Source of the DNA: an uncultured Bacteroidales bacterium
GTDB lineage: Bacteria; Bacteroidota; Bacteroidia; Bacteroidales; UBA932
Reading direction: 5' to 3'
NCBI GenBank assembly: GCA_905234775.1
Contig: CAJOJC010000004.1
Location: 1-36,992, forward strand
DNA length: 36,992 nucleotides
Positions 7,594 to 15,746 of the stretch are shown in pieces; the stretch's first letter is position 1; the number at the start of each line of letters is the position of its first letter. The position numbers and the translations under genes are program-made. Below the pieces are notes generated by a model, which made no database searches, was not told the origin of the DNA, and was given only the letters and a program-made list of their open reading frames with translations.

Positions 7594-9276
7594 TTACCAT
7601 CCGGGGTTGTTGTCAGTAAGATCAATCGCTCCGTTGTTGTTGATTTCTGTCAGAGGGAGCGAGAATGCGTAGTAACTCTCAAGGAAGGTGTGGATCTTCC
7701 CGGCGCCGTCGCAGTTGACCTGCTTGTAGGTAAGGGTTCCGTCGGTGTTCTTTGTAATCCAACAGCCGTGGAAGTTCTTCTGGTTGATAACGTCTACCGC
7801 GTCTTTCCAGCGGCGGAGATCCCAGAAGCGCTGGCCCTCGCCCGCGAGTTCGACCATCCTTTCGTGTTTGATGTCGGCCATCACGGTATCGAGGTCTGCT
7901 CCACCCTTGTCGGGCAGTGCTACCCTGCTGCGGATGCGGTTGAGCTGGATGTTTGCGTTTACGAAGTCTCCCTTCTGAGCATAGGCCTCGGCCTTGTTGA
8001 GCACGACCTCAGCGAAGCGCATCGCGATAGCGAAGTGGTCGCTGCCGTACTTCTCCCAGCCGGTCTGGTTCTCGGTGATGAACTTCTTGAGGTAGTAGCC
8101 CGTAACGGTTGAACCCGCTGCGCCGGAGGTGTTGAACTCCACGATCTTGTCCTTACCGTCCTTGAACACGGTAGTATCCGCACTGACGAAGGTCTCGATC
8201 TTGCGGCCTTCCCAGTCTGCGCCGTTGAAGAGGATGCTCGCGTAGAAACGGGGCTCGCGGCCGGTGTATGGATCCGCGCCGTGGGTAGTCCAGTCAAACG
8301 GAGTTCCATCTGCCATCTCGTAGCTGTCTACGAGCTCGGAGGTGGGACCGAAGACGGCATAGACGTTCGCGCCCGGGTGTTTGCCGTCAGATGCTCCATC
8401 GCCCAGAGGGCGGAAGAAGACGTCGGCGCGGTGAGTCAGCTTGTTCTGGACGAACTCGAAGGTGAGGAGGTGTTCGGGGCTGTCTATGTCCGCGAAAATG
8501 TTCTCATAGCTCGTGTCGAGAGTCCCGCCGTAGGCTTCGCAGGAGTCAGCAGCCTCGATGACGAGATCCCAACGCTGGGCGTAGAGAGCTGCGGTCGAAA
8601 GCAGGCCCCATGCATAGGCGCGCGTGATGCGCCCGCGAGGCTGATTCTTGCGGATGTTGCTGCCCGCTTCGCGAAGGTCGGCTTCGATGAAGTCCCAGAC
8701 CTCGTCCGGGGTTGCGAGCGCCTTATCGTTCTGTTCGGGGCCGTCTACAGCGTCACGGATGACACACTTGCCGTAGATTTTCATCAGTTTGAAGTAGATG
8801 TAGGCGCGCAGACACTTCATCTCGGCCGAACGGGTCTGTACATAGTCCGGGCTCAGAGAAGCTCCGTAAGTAGGGACGTCGCGAAGGAACTCGTTGCAGC
8901 GGCGGATACGGGTATAACAGTCGCTCCAACACTCGAACACGCCCGCGTTCTGGCCGTTCCAGGGGCCCTGGCAGAAGCCGGAATTGTACGGGTGGTTATA
9001 CTGGTTCCAGGAGTTGGATTTGATAAGGTCTGAATAGGCGTCCCAGAAGGTGGCGCAGTTGCTGTCGCCGCCTACCGTACCCTGGTTCTCTTTTACGAAG
9101 TTGTAGATGCCGAGAAGATAACGGTCTGCGTTAGCTTCGCTGGACCACACCGCACCAGGCGAGTAGCGGTCCGACGGCTCGATATCGAGGGCTTCGCCAA
9201 GCCAGTCCTTGCAGGAGGTAAGGGCAAGCGCTGCGGCCGCCACTATGATTGCTTTTGTAATTATGCTGTATCTCAT
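7594..9276 (-). CDS. SusD-like outer-membrane glycan-binding lipoprotein
   Basis: A 560-aa RagB/SusD-family protein. The lipobox is LTSC (Cys22), followed by the typical Asp-x-Leu-x-x-x-x-Leu-Asp-Ile-Glu-Pro start of mature SusD proteins. The middle is helical, with TPR-like character (Arg-x-x-Arg-Cys-Asn-Glu-Phe, then Glu-Met-Lys-Cys-Leu-Arg-Ala). The C-terminal half has an Arg-Phe-Ala-Glu-Val-Val-Leu-Asn-Lys-Ala-Glu-Ala motif and an Arg-Met-Val-Glu-Leu-Ala-Gly-Glu-Gly-x-Arg-Phe-Trp-Asp-Leu-Arg-Arg-Trp motif, both diagnostic. It caps the SusC channel and captures oligosaccharide. It follows susC by 16 nt. Confidence 0.95.
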   Translation of the reverse strand: MRYSIITKAIIVAAAALALTSCKDWLGEALDIEPSDRYSPGAVWSSEANADRYLLGIYNFVKENQGTVGGDSNCATFWDAYSDLIKSNSWNQYNHPYNSGFCQGPWNGQNAGVFECWSDCYTRIRRCNEFLRDVPTYGASLSPDYVQTRSAEMKCLRAYIYFKLMKIYGKCVIRDAVDGPEQNDKALATPDEVWDFIEADLREAGSNIRKNQPRGRITRAYAWGLLSTAALYAQRWDLVIEAADSCEAYGGTLDTSYENIFADIDSPEHLLTFEFVQNKLTHRADVFFRPLGDGASDGKHPGANVYAVFGPTSELVDSYEMADGTPFDWTTHGADPYTGREPRFYASILFNGADWEGRKIETFVSADTTVFKDGKDKIVEFNTSGAAGSTVTGYYLKKFITENQTGWEKYGSDHFAIAMRFAEVVLNKAEAYAQKGDFVNANIQLNRIRSRVALPDKGGADLDTVMADIKHERMVELAGEGQRFWDLRRWKDAVDVINQKNFHGCWITKNTDGTLTYKQVNCDGAGKIHTFLESYYAFSLPLTEINNNGAIDLTDNNPGW

Positions 9277-9292
9277 TGCTTTGTCCTCCTTT

Positions 9293-12200
9293 TTAGAATG
9301 TTACCTTGGCTCCGAGGCTGATCGTCCTCTGCTGAGGATAGTAGCCGTTGTTGATACCTGGATTCTCGGGGTCGATGTATTTGAACGACGAGAAAGTAAG
9401 AAGGTTGGTTCCGGCAAGGAACACCCTGCAGCTCGAGATAGGCATCTTCTCGAACCACTTCGACGGGAAGTCATAGGCGAGCTGGGCGTTCTTCACTCGG
9501 AGGTAAGAACCGTCGCGCACCCACCAGTCGGAGAGCCAGGCGTTGTTGGCATTCGTACTGGCGGACAGGCGGGGATAATGTGCTCCGGTATTTTCAGGAG
9601 TCCAGGCATCCTCTACAAGGTAGCGCAGGGTATTTCCGCCGCCGTAGAAGGCGCGGGTATACATAGTGTTATCCATGTTGCCGTTGGCCCATGTTCCGCA
9701 AAGGACGTAGTCGCAGAGGGTCGCGCCCTGGAGGAGCATGCTCAGCGACAGGCCCTTGTAGGCAACGTCGAAGTTGAGCGAGAAGGTCATCTCAGGGGTA
9801 CTGGAGCGGCCGATCTTTACGAAGTCTTCGGTCGAGCTGATCTTTCCGTCGCCGTTGACGTCCTGATACTTGATAGCTCCAACTTCGGTATAGCCGGTAG
9901 GTGCGGTAGGAGCCTCGTCAACTTCTTCCTGAGTCTGGAAGAGGCCGAGGGCATGGAAACCATAGTACGAACCCATCGGCTGGCCGAGTTGGGCGCGGTA
10001 AGACGGGTAGGAGTCGGACAGACGCCTGGAGATAAGCTTGTTGCGTGACCAGCCAAGGATGCCGGTTACTGTATAGCTCCATCCGCTCGCGAAAGCATCT
10101 CCCCAGCTGACGGTCATATCGAAACCGCGGTTGTCTACCTTACCGGTATTCATCCATACGGGATTGTTACCGCCGAGCGAAGGGGCATAGAAGCCTGTGT
10201 CGTCGTACTCGAGAATTCGGGATGTAAGCTTGTAGAAGACGTCCAGTTCTACGGACAGCCTGTTGCCGAAGGCCCTCATTTCATAACCAACGTTGTAGGT
10301 GTTGGTGCGTGACCAGGTAAGGTTGTCATAAACGTAGTTGGAAGTGTAGTAGATCGAAGTCGGCGAGCCGTTGATATAGAGAGTAGTATTCGGCGAAGTC
10401 GATCTGTAGGTCTGCATATAGAGATAAGCCTCGGTATCGTCGCGGCCGAGAATACCGGCGGATGCGCGGAGCTTCAGGAAGTTCAGCCAGGAAAGGTCCT
10501 GCATCCACTCTTCCTCGGAGATCACCCAACCGAGAGCCAGGGACGGGAAGTAACCCCATCTGTTCTCAGGGGCGAACTTGTAGGAGGCGTCGGCGCGGAG
10601 CGTCGCCTCGGCGAGGTAGCGCTTGTCGTAGGCATAGCTGAGGCGACCCGCGGCGCCGACGCGGCCCGAATCGCTGTAGCCGCCCGAAACCGGGGTGCTG
10701 GTGAAGGTCTGGCCGAGGTTGAGGTCCACGGGCGATCCTTCGGCAAAGCCGGTCTTGTAGCCGGTCATCGTATCGCCGTGGTAATTGTAACGCTCGATGA
10801 AGAACAGCCCTGCGATGTGGTGTTTCCCAAGATCGCGGTCGTAGGTAACCTGCGGACGGATCGTGAGGTTGTAGCCCATCGAATGGGACTTATTGAAGTT
10901 GTTCTCGCCGATTCCGAGGGAGGTCTTCTCCGTTACTTCGTCTGTAGTCGCGCTATACTGCATCAGCTGGAAACTCTCCAGATAATTGCGGTTCAGCGTA
11001 TAATCGAAGTTGTAAGCCAGGTTGACTCCCGCCTTGAGGCCCTTGAGTATTTCTAGGCCGAGGGCCGAGAAGTCATACTCGAGGTTGGAGCGGACTTCCG
11101 CCATCCACCTGTCTTCGGTCTGATAACCGGTGTTGAGGGCTGCGAGAGGAGTGTAAGTGTAAGTTCCGTTTGTGTATCCGAGCGGAAGTCCGTTGTACTC
11201 AGTCGCGAGAATAGGGATTGCGTAGCAGGCCTGGCGCAAAGGGGAGAACTCTCCCTGCCAGGAACCGTTGCTCGTCCTCATGCTGAGGCCGGGCCAGATT
11301 CTGGCTGAATTAGCCGCGGAGAGGTTGACGTTGTAGTGAAGGCCCTTGCTGAGCTGGGCGTCCAGGTTTGCACGGACGTTGTAGCGCTCCAGCGAAGTGT
11401 TCTTCAGGATACCCTGCTGGTTCATGTAGCCCACCGAGGTGAAGTACTTGAACTTGTCTGTTCCGCCGCTGGCGGAGAGGTTGTGTTGACGGGTAAGGCC
11501 GAAGTTGTTGTAGATGAGGGCCCAGTTGTCTGTATCCGCATAAAGGCCGCGGTCCTTGAGGCTCTGGATACGCTCGGGAGTCCAGAACGGGGCCTGGTTA
11601 TCCATCTCGCGGGCCTTGTTGTGCCAGTAAATATACTCATCTGCGGTCAGAAGGTCGGGGGTGACGGTATTTGTGTCGAACGAAGCAGAACCGTCGTAGA
11701 CGATCTGCGCCTTTCCTCTGTTTCCGCTCTTGGTAGTAACCACGATGACGCCGTTTGCGCCGCGAACGCCGTAGATGGCGGCAGTCGCTGCGTCCTTGAG
11801 GATGGAGACTGTCTCGATATCGTTAGGGTTGATGTACTGGATCGAGCGTTCTACTCCGTCTACGAGGATAAGAGGCGATGAGTCATTGAAGGTCGAGGTT
11901 CCGCGAACGAGAAGGGATGCGGCATCGCCGCCCGGGATACCGGTAGTCTGCACTGCGGTCATACCGGCGAGGCGGCCGGCGAGCATCGTACTGACGTTGG
12001 TGTTCGGGGCCTTCAAGAGGTCTTTACTTCCGACCTGCGAAACGGAACCGACTACGAATTCCTTTCTCTGTGTTCCATAACCGACAACGAGAACCTCCTG
12101 CAGGACATTCTCGTCTTCTTCTAGGACCACGTCGATTGTAGTACGGTTACCGACCTTGGTCTCATATTCTTTGAAGCCCATCAGGCTGAAAACCAGGGTT

Positions 12201-12424
12201 TCGTTGGGCCCTGATACAGTGATGAAATAACTTCCGTCTACGTCGGTCATCGTACCTCCGCCGGCGTTTCCTTTCACGAAGACTATGACTCCTGTTTCGG
12301 GACCTGCCGAGCTAGTGACTTTACCTGTCACCTGCACCTGCGCGAGCGCATGCGCGGACGCGAGCAAAAGCGCTAGACAGGCCAAAATCAGGATTCTGAG
12401 TCTTTGGCGTTTAGTGTTAATCAT
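9293..12424 (-). CDS. SusC-like TonB-dependent outer-membrane transporter
   Basis: 1043 aa, full length. A signal peptide (about residues 1-28) is followed by a carboxypeptidase-regulatory-like domain (about 30-115). A TonB-box-type segment Glu-Val-Leu-Val-Val-Gly-Tyr-Gly-Thr-Gln follows, then a plug with LLVRGTSTF, PLILVDGVER and AAIYGVRGANGVIVVTTKSG. A long beta-barrel ends in a terminal Phe (Gly-Ala-Lys-Val-Thr-Phe). It is the first gene of the PUL and imports the oligosaccharide released by the surface enzymes. No ECF sigma/anti-sigma pair, HTCS or SusR lies beside it, so its regulator must be elsewhere. The gene is divergent from the one at 12510, with 85 bp between them. Confidence 0.96.
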   Translation of the reverse strand: MINTKRQRLRILILACLALLLASAHALAQVQVTGKVTSSAGPETGVIVFVKGNAGGGTMTDVDGSYFITVSGPNETLVFSLMGFKEYETKVGNRTTIDVVLEEDENVLQEVLVVGYGTQRKEFVVGSVSQVGSKDLLKAPNTNVSTMLAGRLAGMTAVQTTGIPGGDAASLLVRGTSTFNDSSPLILVDGVERSIQYINPNDIETVSILKDAATAAIYGVRGANGVIVVTTKSGNRGKAQIVYDGSASFDTNTVTPDLLTADEYIYWHNKAREMDNQAPFWTPERIQSLKDRGLYADTDNWALIYNNFGLTRQHNLSASGGTDKFKYFTSVGYMNQQGILKNTSLERYNVRANLDAQLSKGLHYNVNLSAANSARIWPGLSMRTSNGSWQGEFSPLRQACYAIPILATEYNGLPLGYTNGTYTYTPLAALNTGYQTEDRWMAEVRSNLEYDFSALGLEILKGLKAGVNLAYNFDYTLNRNYLESFQLMQYSATTDEVTEKTSLGIGENNFNKSHSMGYNLTIRPQVTYDRDLGKHHIAGLFFIERYNYHGDTMTGYKTGFAEGSPVDLNLGQTFTSTPVSGGYSDSGRVGAAGRLSYAYDKRYLAEATLRADASYKFAPENRWGYFPSLALGWVISEEEWMQDLSWLNFLKLRASAGILGRDDTEAYLYMQTYRSTSPNTTLYINGSPTSIYYTSNYVYDNLTWSRTNTYNVGYEMRAFGNRLSVELDVFYKLTSRILEYDDTGFYAPSLGGNNPVWMNTGKVDNRGFDMTVSWGDAFASGWSYTVTGILGWSRNKLISRRLSDSYPSYRAQLGQPMGSYYGFHALGLFQTQEEVDEAPTAPTGYTEVGAIKYQDVNGDGKISSTEDFVKIGRSSTPEMTFSLNFDVAYKGLSLSMLLQGATLCDYVLCGTWANGNMDNTMYTRAFYGGGNTLRYLVEDAWTPENTGAHYPRLSASTNANNAWLSDWWVRDGSYLRVKNAQLAYDFPSKWFEKMPISSCRVFLAGTNLLTFSSFKYIDPENPGINNGYYPQQRTISLGAKVTF

Positions 12425-12494
12425 TCTCTTATTAGGTTAGTTTGGTACGCGAATTTACTACAATTTTGCGGAAAATGTAACTACCGATTTTTAT

Positions 12495-12502
12495 TATCTT
12501 TG
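12495..12502 (+). promoter_or_regulatory. -7 promoter element before the phosphodiester glycosidase gene
   Basis: TATCTTTG matches TAnnTTTG exactly and ends 7 nt before the ATG at 12510. The only nearby upstream TTTG (12465-12468) is 26 nt away, longer than the usual 19-21. The transcript would start at or within a few bases of the start codon. Confidence 0.45.
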
Positions 12503-12509
12503 CATTATT

Positions 12510-13583
12510 ATGATGCGCAAACCCTTATTATTTGTTGCTGCGGCGCTTGTTGCTTTCAGCTGTACGCCCAAAAATCCCCTCGGTCCCCAGACCCCGGAGG
12601 AGCCTGTAGATACTACTGAACATCAGACAGTTCCGATCGATTCGACTCAAACTAATCCCCCCGAGCCGGAGCGCGACTGGAGCTGGGTTGAGGGCTATCC
12701 GGTAGGAGTAACGGTGGAGCCCTTCACCGAAAATTTCACCGACGGCAATAAATGCAGCGGCTTTGTAGCTACTATAGATTTCGCCGAGAACCCAAACCTT
12801 CGTTTCACCTGCCGTAAAACCAGCAAGAAGAAGGGCCCTTCGAAGTTTTTCGCCGATACCGAAGCTGCAGATGGCGTCCCATGTATCGCTACAAATGGCG
12901 GCTATTTTGCCGGAAGTACGTCCGTGAGCCTTGTAGCCCATAAGGGAGAGTTTACGATCAAAGCCTTCCGCGCATTCAACTGGCCCGGTGACGAAAATCC
13001 TACCCACACGATCTACCCCGTCCGCTCGGCCCTTGGCCAGATGAAGGACGGCAGTTTCGAGATTCAGTGGACATATTGCACCGATATCGCCTTCAAGACA
13101 CATACGGTCTTCCCTTCCTGGCTGGACAACAACGAAAAGACCGAAACCTTCATGCCCGAGCCCCCGGGAGCCGATTACTGCGAGGGGACGTGGAGCTGGG
13201 AACCGGTCGAGGCGATGGGCGGCGGCCCCAGGCTCGTCAAGGACGGGGTCGACATCTCTACCGATGCATATTGGGGTGAGTGCCTGAACGCGGGCGGAAC
13301 CCAGGCCTTCGCCCGTGCGCCCCGTACTGCGGCCGGAATCACGGAAGATGGCAAGCTGATCCTGCTCGTCTGCGACGGCCGTGGATCCGGCGGAAGCAAG
13401 GGCTATACCCTGGCCGAACTCTCTGCTAAGATGATTTCGCTAGGCTGCACGGACGCTATGAACTTCGACGGCGGCGGCTCCTCCTGTATAGTCGGAAAAG
13501 ACGGAGCCATCCTCAACAACCCTTCAGACGGCTCGGAACGTGTCGTCACTTCCGCGATCGTAATTACCGAAATCCCGCATTAA
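12510..13583 (+). CDS. Phosphodiester glycosidase (NAGPA-like) lipoprotein
   Basis: A 357-aa lipoprotein (Cys18) with a Pro/Thr-rich linker (about 20-56) and an NAGPA domain (PF09992). The human family member uncovers mannose-6-phosphate by removing GlcNAc from a phosphodiester; bacterial members cleave sugar-1-phosphodiester bonds. Visible family motifs are NGGYF at 129-133, GGGPRLV at 237-243, Pro-Arg-Thr-Ala-Ala-Gly-Ile at 271-277, Asp-Gly-Arg-Gly at 289-292, and MNFDGGGSS at 317-325. It is divergent from the SusCD operon and convergent with a GDPD, which supports a phosphodiester-containing substrate. Two adjacent ATGs (12510 and 12513) make the start uncertain by one codon. The exact bond cleaved is not predictable. 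Confidence 0.85.
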   Translation: MMRKPLLFVAAALVAFSCTPKNPLGPQTPEEPVDTTEHQTVPIDSTQTNPPEPERDWSWVEGYPVGVTVEPFTENFTDGNKCSGFVATIDFAENPNLRFTCRKTSKKKGPSKFFADTEAADGVPCIATNGGYFAGSTSVSLVAHKGEFTIKAFRAFNWPGDENPTHTIYPVRSALGQMKDGSFEIQWTYCTDIAFKTHTVFPSWLDNNEKTETFMPEPPGADYCEGTWSWEPVEAMGGGPRLVKDGVDISTDAYWGECLNAGGTQAFARAPRTAAGITEDGKLILLVCDGRGSGGSKGYTLAELSAKMISLGCTDAMNFDGGGSSCIVGKDGAILNNPSDGSERVVTSAIVITEIPH

Positions 13584-13589
13584 AAAACT

Positions 13590-13624
13590 GCGGTTTCCCT
13601 GCTCTTTTTTTGCAGAGAAACCGC
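13590..13624. terminator. Bidirectional intrinsic terminator between convergent genes
   Basis: GCGGTTTCCCTGC (13590-13602) pairs with GCAGAGAAACCGC (13612-13624), 12 of 13 positions Watson-Crick, with a T-rich 9-nt loop. A-runs and T-runs flank it on both sides, and the T-run at 13627-13631 runs into the stop codon of the minus-strand gene. It serves both the gene ending at 13583 and the one ending at 13630. Confidence 0.85.
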
Positions 13625-13629
13625 AATTT

Positions 13630-15705
13630 TTAGAAGAATCGCACGACGATATCTGTAAGGAGATCGGGGCGGTTGGTTGTGATGAAATCAGCCCCAAGGC
13701 CGATCGCGCGCATCATATCACTGGCGGAATCTACCGTCCAGATATTGACCGTCATTCCGAGGGAGTGGGCCTGATCGAAAAGCGCTGTATTTCTAAACAG
13801 ATCCGAGTAAGCGAAATCGGCGCAATTGATGCCCTGAGCCATCAATCCGGCAAGGTCGGTAGTAGTCGTAAGATAACCGACAGTAGCTCCTGGCTTGGCG
13901 GCAGCTATCTGGGCGCAGACGTCCCTGCTGAAACTGATGTAATCTACCTTATTTCCTATCCCGAACTCGTCTACCAGGCGCAGCATTTCGGTCGTACAAG
14001 CTCGGCTGCGCTCAGCACTCGAATGCTGCTTGATTTCTATCACAAGACGCGTGTCGAGATTCTTCACCGCCTGTTCCAGATATTGTCTGAAAGTGGGCAG
14101 CGGCTCTCCGTTGCTCAGGGTTACGGAAGCCAGGTCAGCAGACGTACAATTCTGGATGGTCTTCCCGCTGATGACGCCGTCGTGGTTGACATAAACGACG
14201 CCGTCTGTAGTAATCCAAAGGTCCATTTCCGAGCCATAGAGGCCCGCATCCTGGGCTGCCTTGAGAGCGGCGATGGAGTTTTCGGGCCGTCCGCTGCCGT
14301 GGAATCCGCGGTGGGCTACCACCTTCGGGGCGTGGAGCGCGCGGGGAGAGTCGGTAACGGTCAGGCGGGCGCTGCCGAGGGGCGCGGATTCCGCCCCGCG
14401 GACGGCATACAGCTTATAAGCGCCGCTCTTCATATCCATCGGAATTGTAGCTACGGCACGGCCGTCTTCGACAAGCGTTTCACAAGTTACAATTTCGTCA
14501 CCATCAAATTTTATTTTATCACCTGTGACAAAACCATCCCCCGCTACAATATAGTCTCCGCCAGGTTTAACCTCGCATTCGGTAAGATAAAGGACATTGG
14601 TTACCCTGAAAGGAGAACTCTGGATATTATGAGGCGCCTCTTCCCACAAACGGGCGGCCGACTCATCATCCAGAACGGCATCATAGATACGCGCAAGGAC
14701 CACATCCCCGTTCCATGCGCTCTGACACTGGGCTCCGGACGGATCTCCTCCAACGCAGAACCAGCGCGAGGTCGCATTATACGGCGGATTGTACGAACCT
14801 GCGGCGGCCACCTTCGCTTCAAGATTGCCGTCGACATAAATCCTCGCCTCGCCGGCCTCCTTGTCCCATACGCCCACCACATGATAATAGCGGCCGACCT
14901 CCGGGACTACCCCGCTCTTACACCAGCGCCAGCTTTTGCCTATAGCGTCGGTCGTGTTCGGAAGGAAGGTTATCTCACGCCCGCGGGAGGGGTCGGTAAC
15001 GAGAAAGCCCGTCCCGCCCTGCTCCATAGACGAAAACATCTTTATCTCGCCTATGTCACCCGGCTCGTCTCCAAGCATGAACAACACTTCGAGAGAGTGT
15101 CCGTCTGCCAGCGCATCCTGAAAGGTCTTGTTGCTGTTGTATTCAAACTTATAGAAACCGTCCGTAAGGGTTCCGCCGAGGCTGCTGAAGAAACGAGCCG
15201 CAATACGGCCTGCGTCCTCGTTGTAATAGGTCATCATATTGACCCCGGCCTTAGTATCTATCCAGTAAGAATTCGGTGAAACGTCTCGCGCTGTTCCGTC
15301 TGACTGGAACTCGAAATCCAGCAGCAGCCCGGTCTTGACCTTTACGTCTATACTGCTTGTAAGGCTGCGGTCCTTATCCGATATGATGCTCACCGATACC
15401 GTCTCATCCGCCCCTCGGTTAAGACAAGACGTCAGGACAAGAGTACTGTCTGTAGACTCTTTCTCCTCAAGCAGTTCGCTGCTAAGGGAATAGGCCCATC
15501 CGTAGTTGGACTTTACAGAGACTGTAATCAGAGAGCCGGGCTCCATTACTGTTTTAACGTCGGCCTTTGCTGAGAGGTAAGGAGTTTCCTCAACAGGGAC
15601 TACCGGTTCCGGCTCCGGCTCCGGCTCGATTGTATATTTATGTTCGGGCTCCGGATTGCAGGCAGCCAGAAGCGCAAGTGCTATAAAAATGTGGTGAAAT
15701 TTCAT
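13630..15705 (-). CDS. Multidomain lipoprotein glycerophosphodiester phosphodiesterase
   Basis: 691 aa. Lipobox Cys16 is followed by an acidic Glu-Pro repeat linker (27-35) and a BACON-like segment (about 40-125). A LamG-type jelly roll (about 128-357) has the Tyr-His-Val-Val-Gly-Val-Trp and Arg-Ile-Tyr-Val-Asp-Gly strands, and a TIG-like domain covers about 365-452. The GDPD catalytic domain spans 460-691: AHRG at 464-467, PENS at 474-477, Glu493/Asp495, His508-Asp509, and a later Glu-Ile-Lys. All core GDPD residues are present. Family enzymes hydrolyse glycerophosphodiesters to glycerol-3-phosphate plus alcohol. The LamG domain suggests carbohydrate binding, so a glycerophosphate-decorated glycan is a possible target (inference). 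A TAnnTTTA sequence lies upstream on the minus strand. Confidence 0.85.
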   Translation of the reverse strand: MKFHHIFIALALLAACNPEPEHKYTIEPEPEPEPVVPVEETPYLSAKADVKTVMEPGSLITVSVKSNYGWAYSLSSELLEEKESTDSTLVLTSCLNRGADETVSVSIISDKDRSLTSSIDVKVKTGLLLDFEFQSDGTARDVSPNSYWIDTKAGVNMMTYYNEDAGRIAARFFSSLGGTLTDGFYKFEYNSNKTFQDALADGHSLEVLFMLGDEPGDIGEIKMFSSMEQGGTGFLVTDPSRGREITFLPNTTDAIGKSWRWCKSGVVPEVGRYYHVVGVWDKEAGEARIYVDGNLEAKVAAAGSYNPPYNATSRWFCVGGDPSGAQCQSAWNGDVVLARIYDAVLDDESAARLWEEAPHNIQSSPFRVTNVLYLTECEVKPGGDYIVAGDGFVTGDKIKFDGDEIVTCETLVEDGRAVATIPMDMKSGAYKLYAVRGAESAPLGSARLTVTDSPRALHAPKVVAHRGFHGSGRPENSIAALKAAQDAGLYGSEMDLWITTDGVVYVNHDGVISGKTIQNCTSADLASVTLSNGEPLPTFRQYLEQAVKNLDTRLVIEIKQHSSAERSRACTTEMLRLVDEFGIGNKVDYISFSRDVCAQIAAAKPGATVGYLTTTTDLAGLMAQGINCADFAYSDLFRNTALFDQAHSLGMTVNIWTVDSASDMMRAIGLGADFITTNRPDLLTDIVVRFF

Positions 15706-15733
15706 ATCAGACGTAAAGTTACCACTATTTTTC

Positions 15734-15741
15734 TAACTTTG
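15734..15741 (+). promoter_or_regulatory. -7 promoter element before the DUF4832-like gene
   Basis: TAACTTTG matches TAnnTTTG and ends only 5 nt before the ATG at 15747, which predicts a leaderless mRNA. On the other strand of the same 41-bp divergent spacer, TAACTTTA lies 8 nt before the start at 15705. No clear -33 TTTG is visible. Confidence 0.45.
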
Positions 15742-15746
15742 CCCAT

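Noticed and set aside
13765..15279. 504-codon open frame antisense to the GDPD gene
   Set aside because: The minus-strand GDPD has clear domains and catalytic motifs; the plus-strand frame is a composition shadow with no recognisable protein features.
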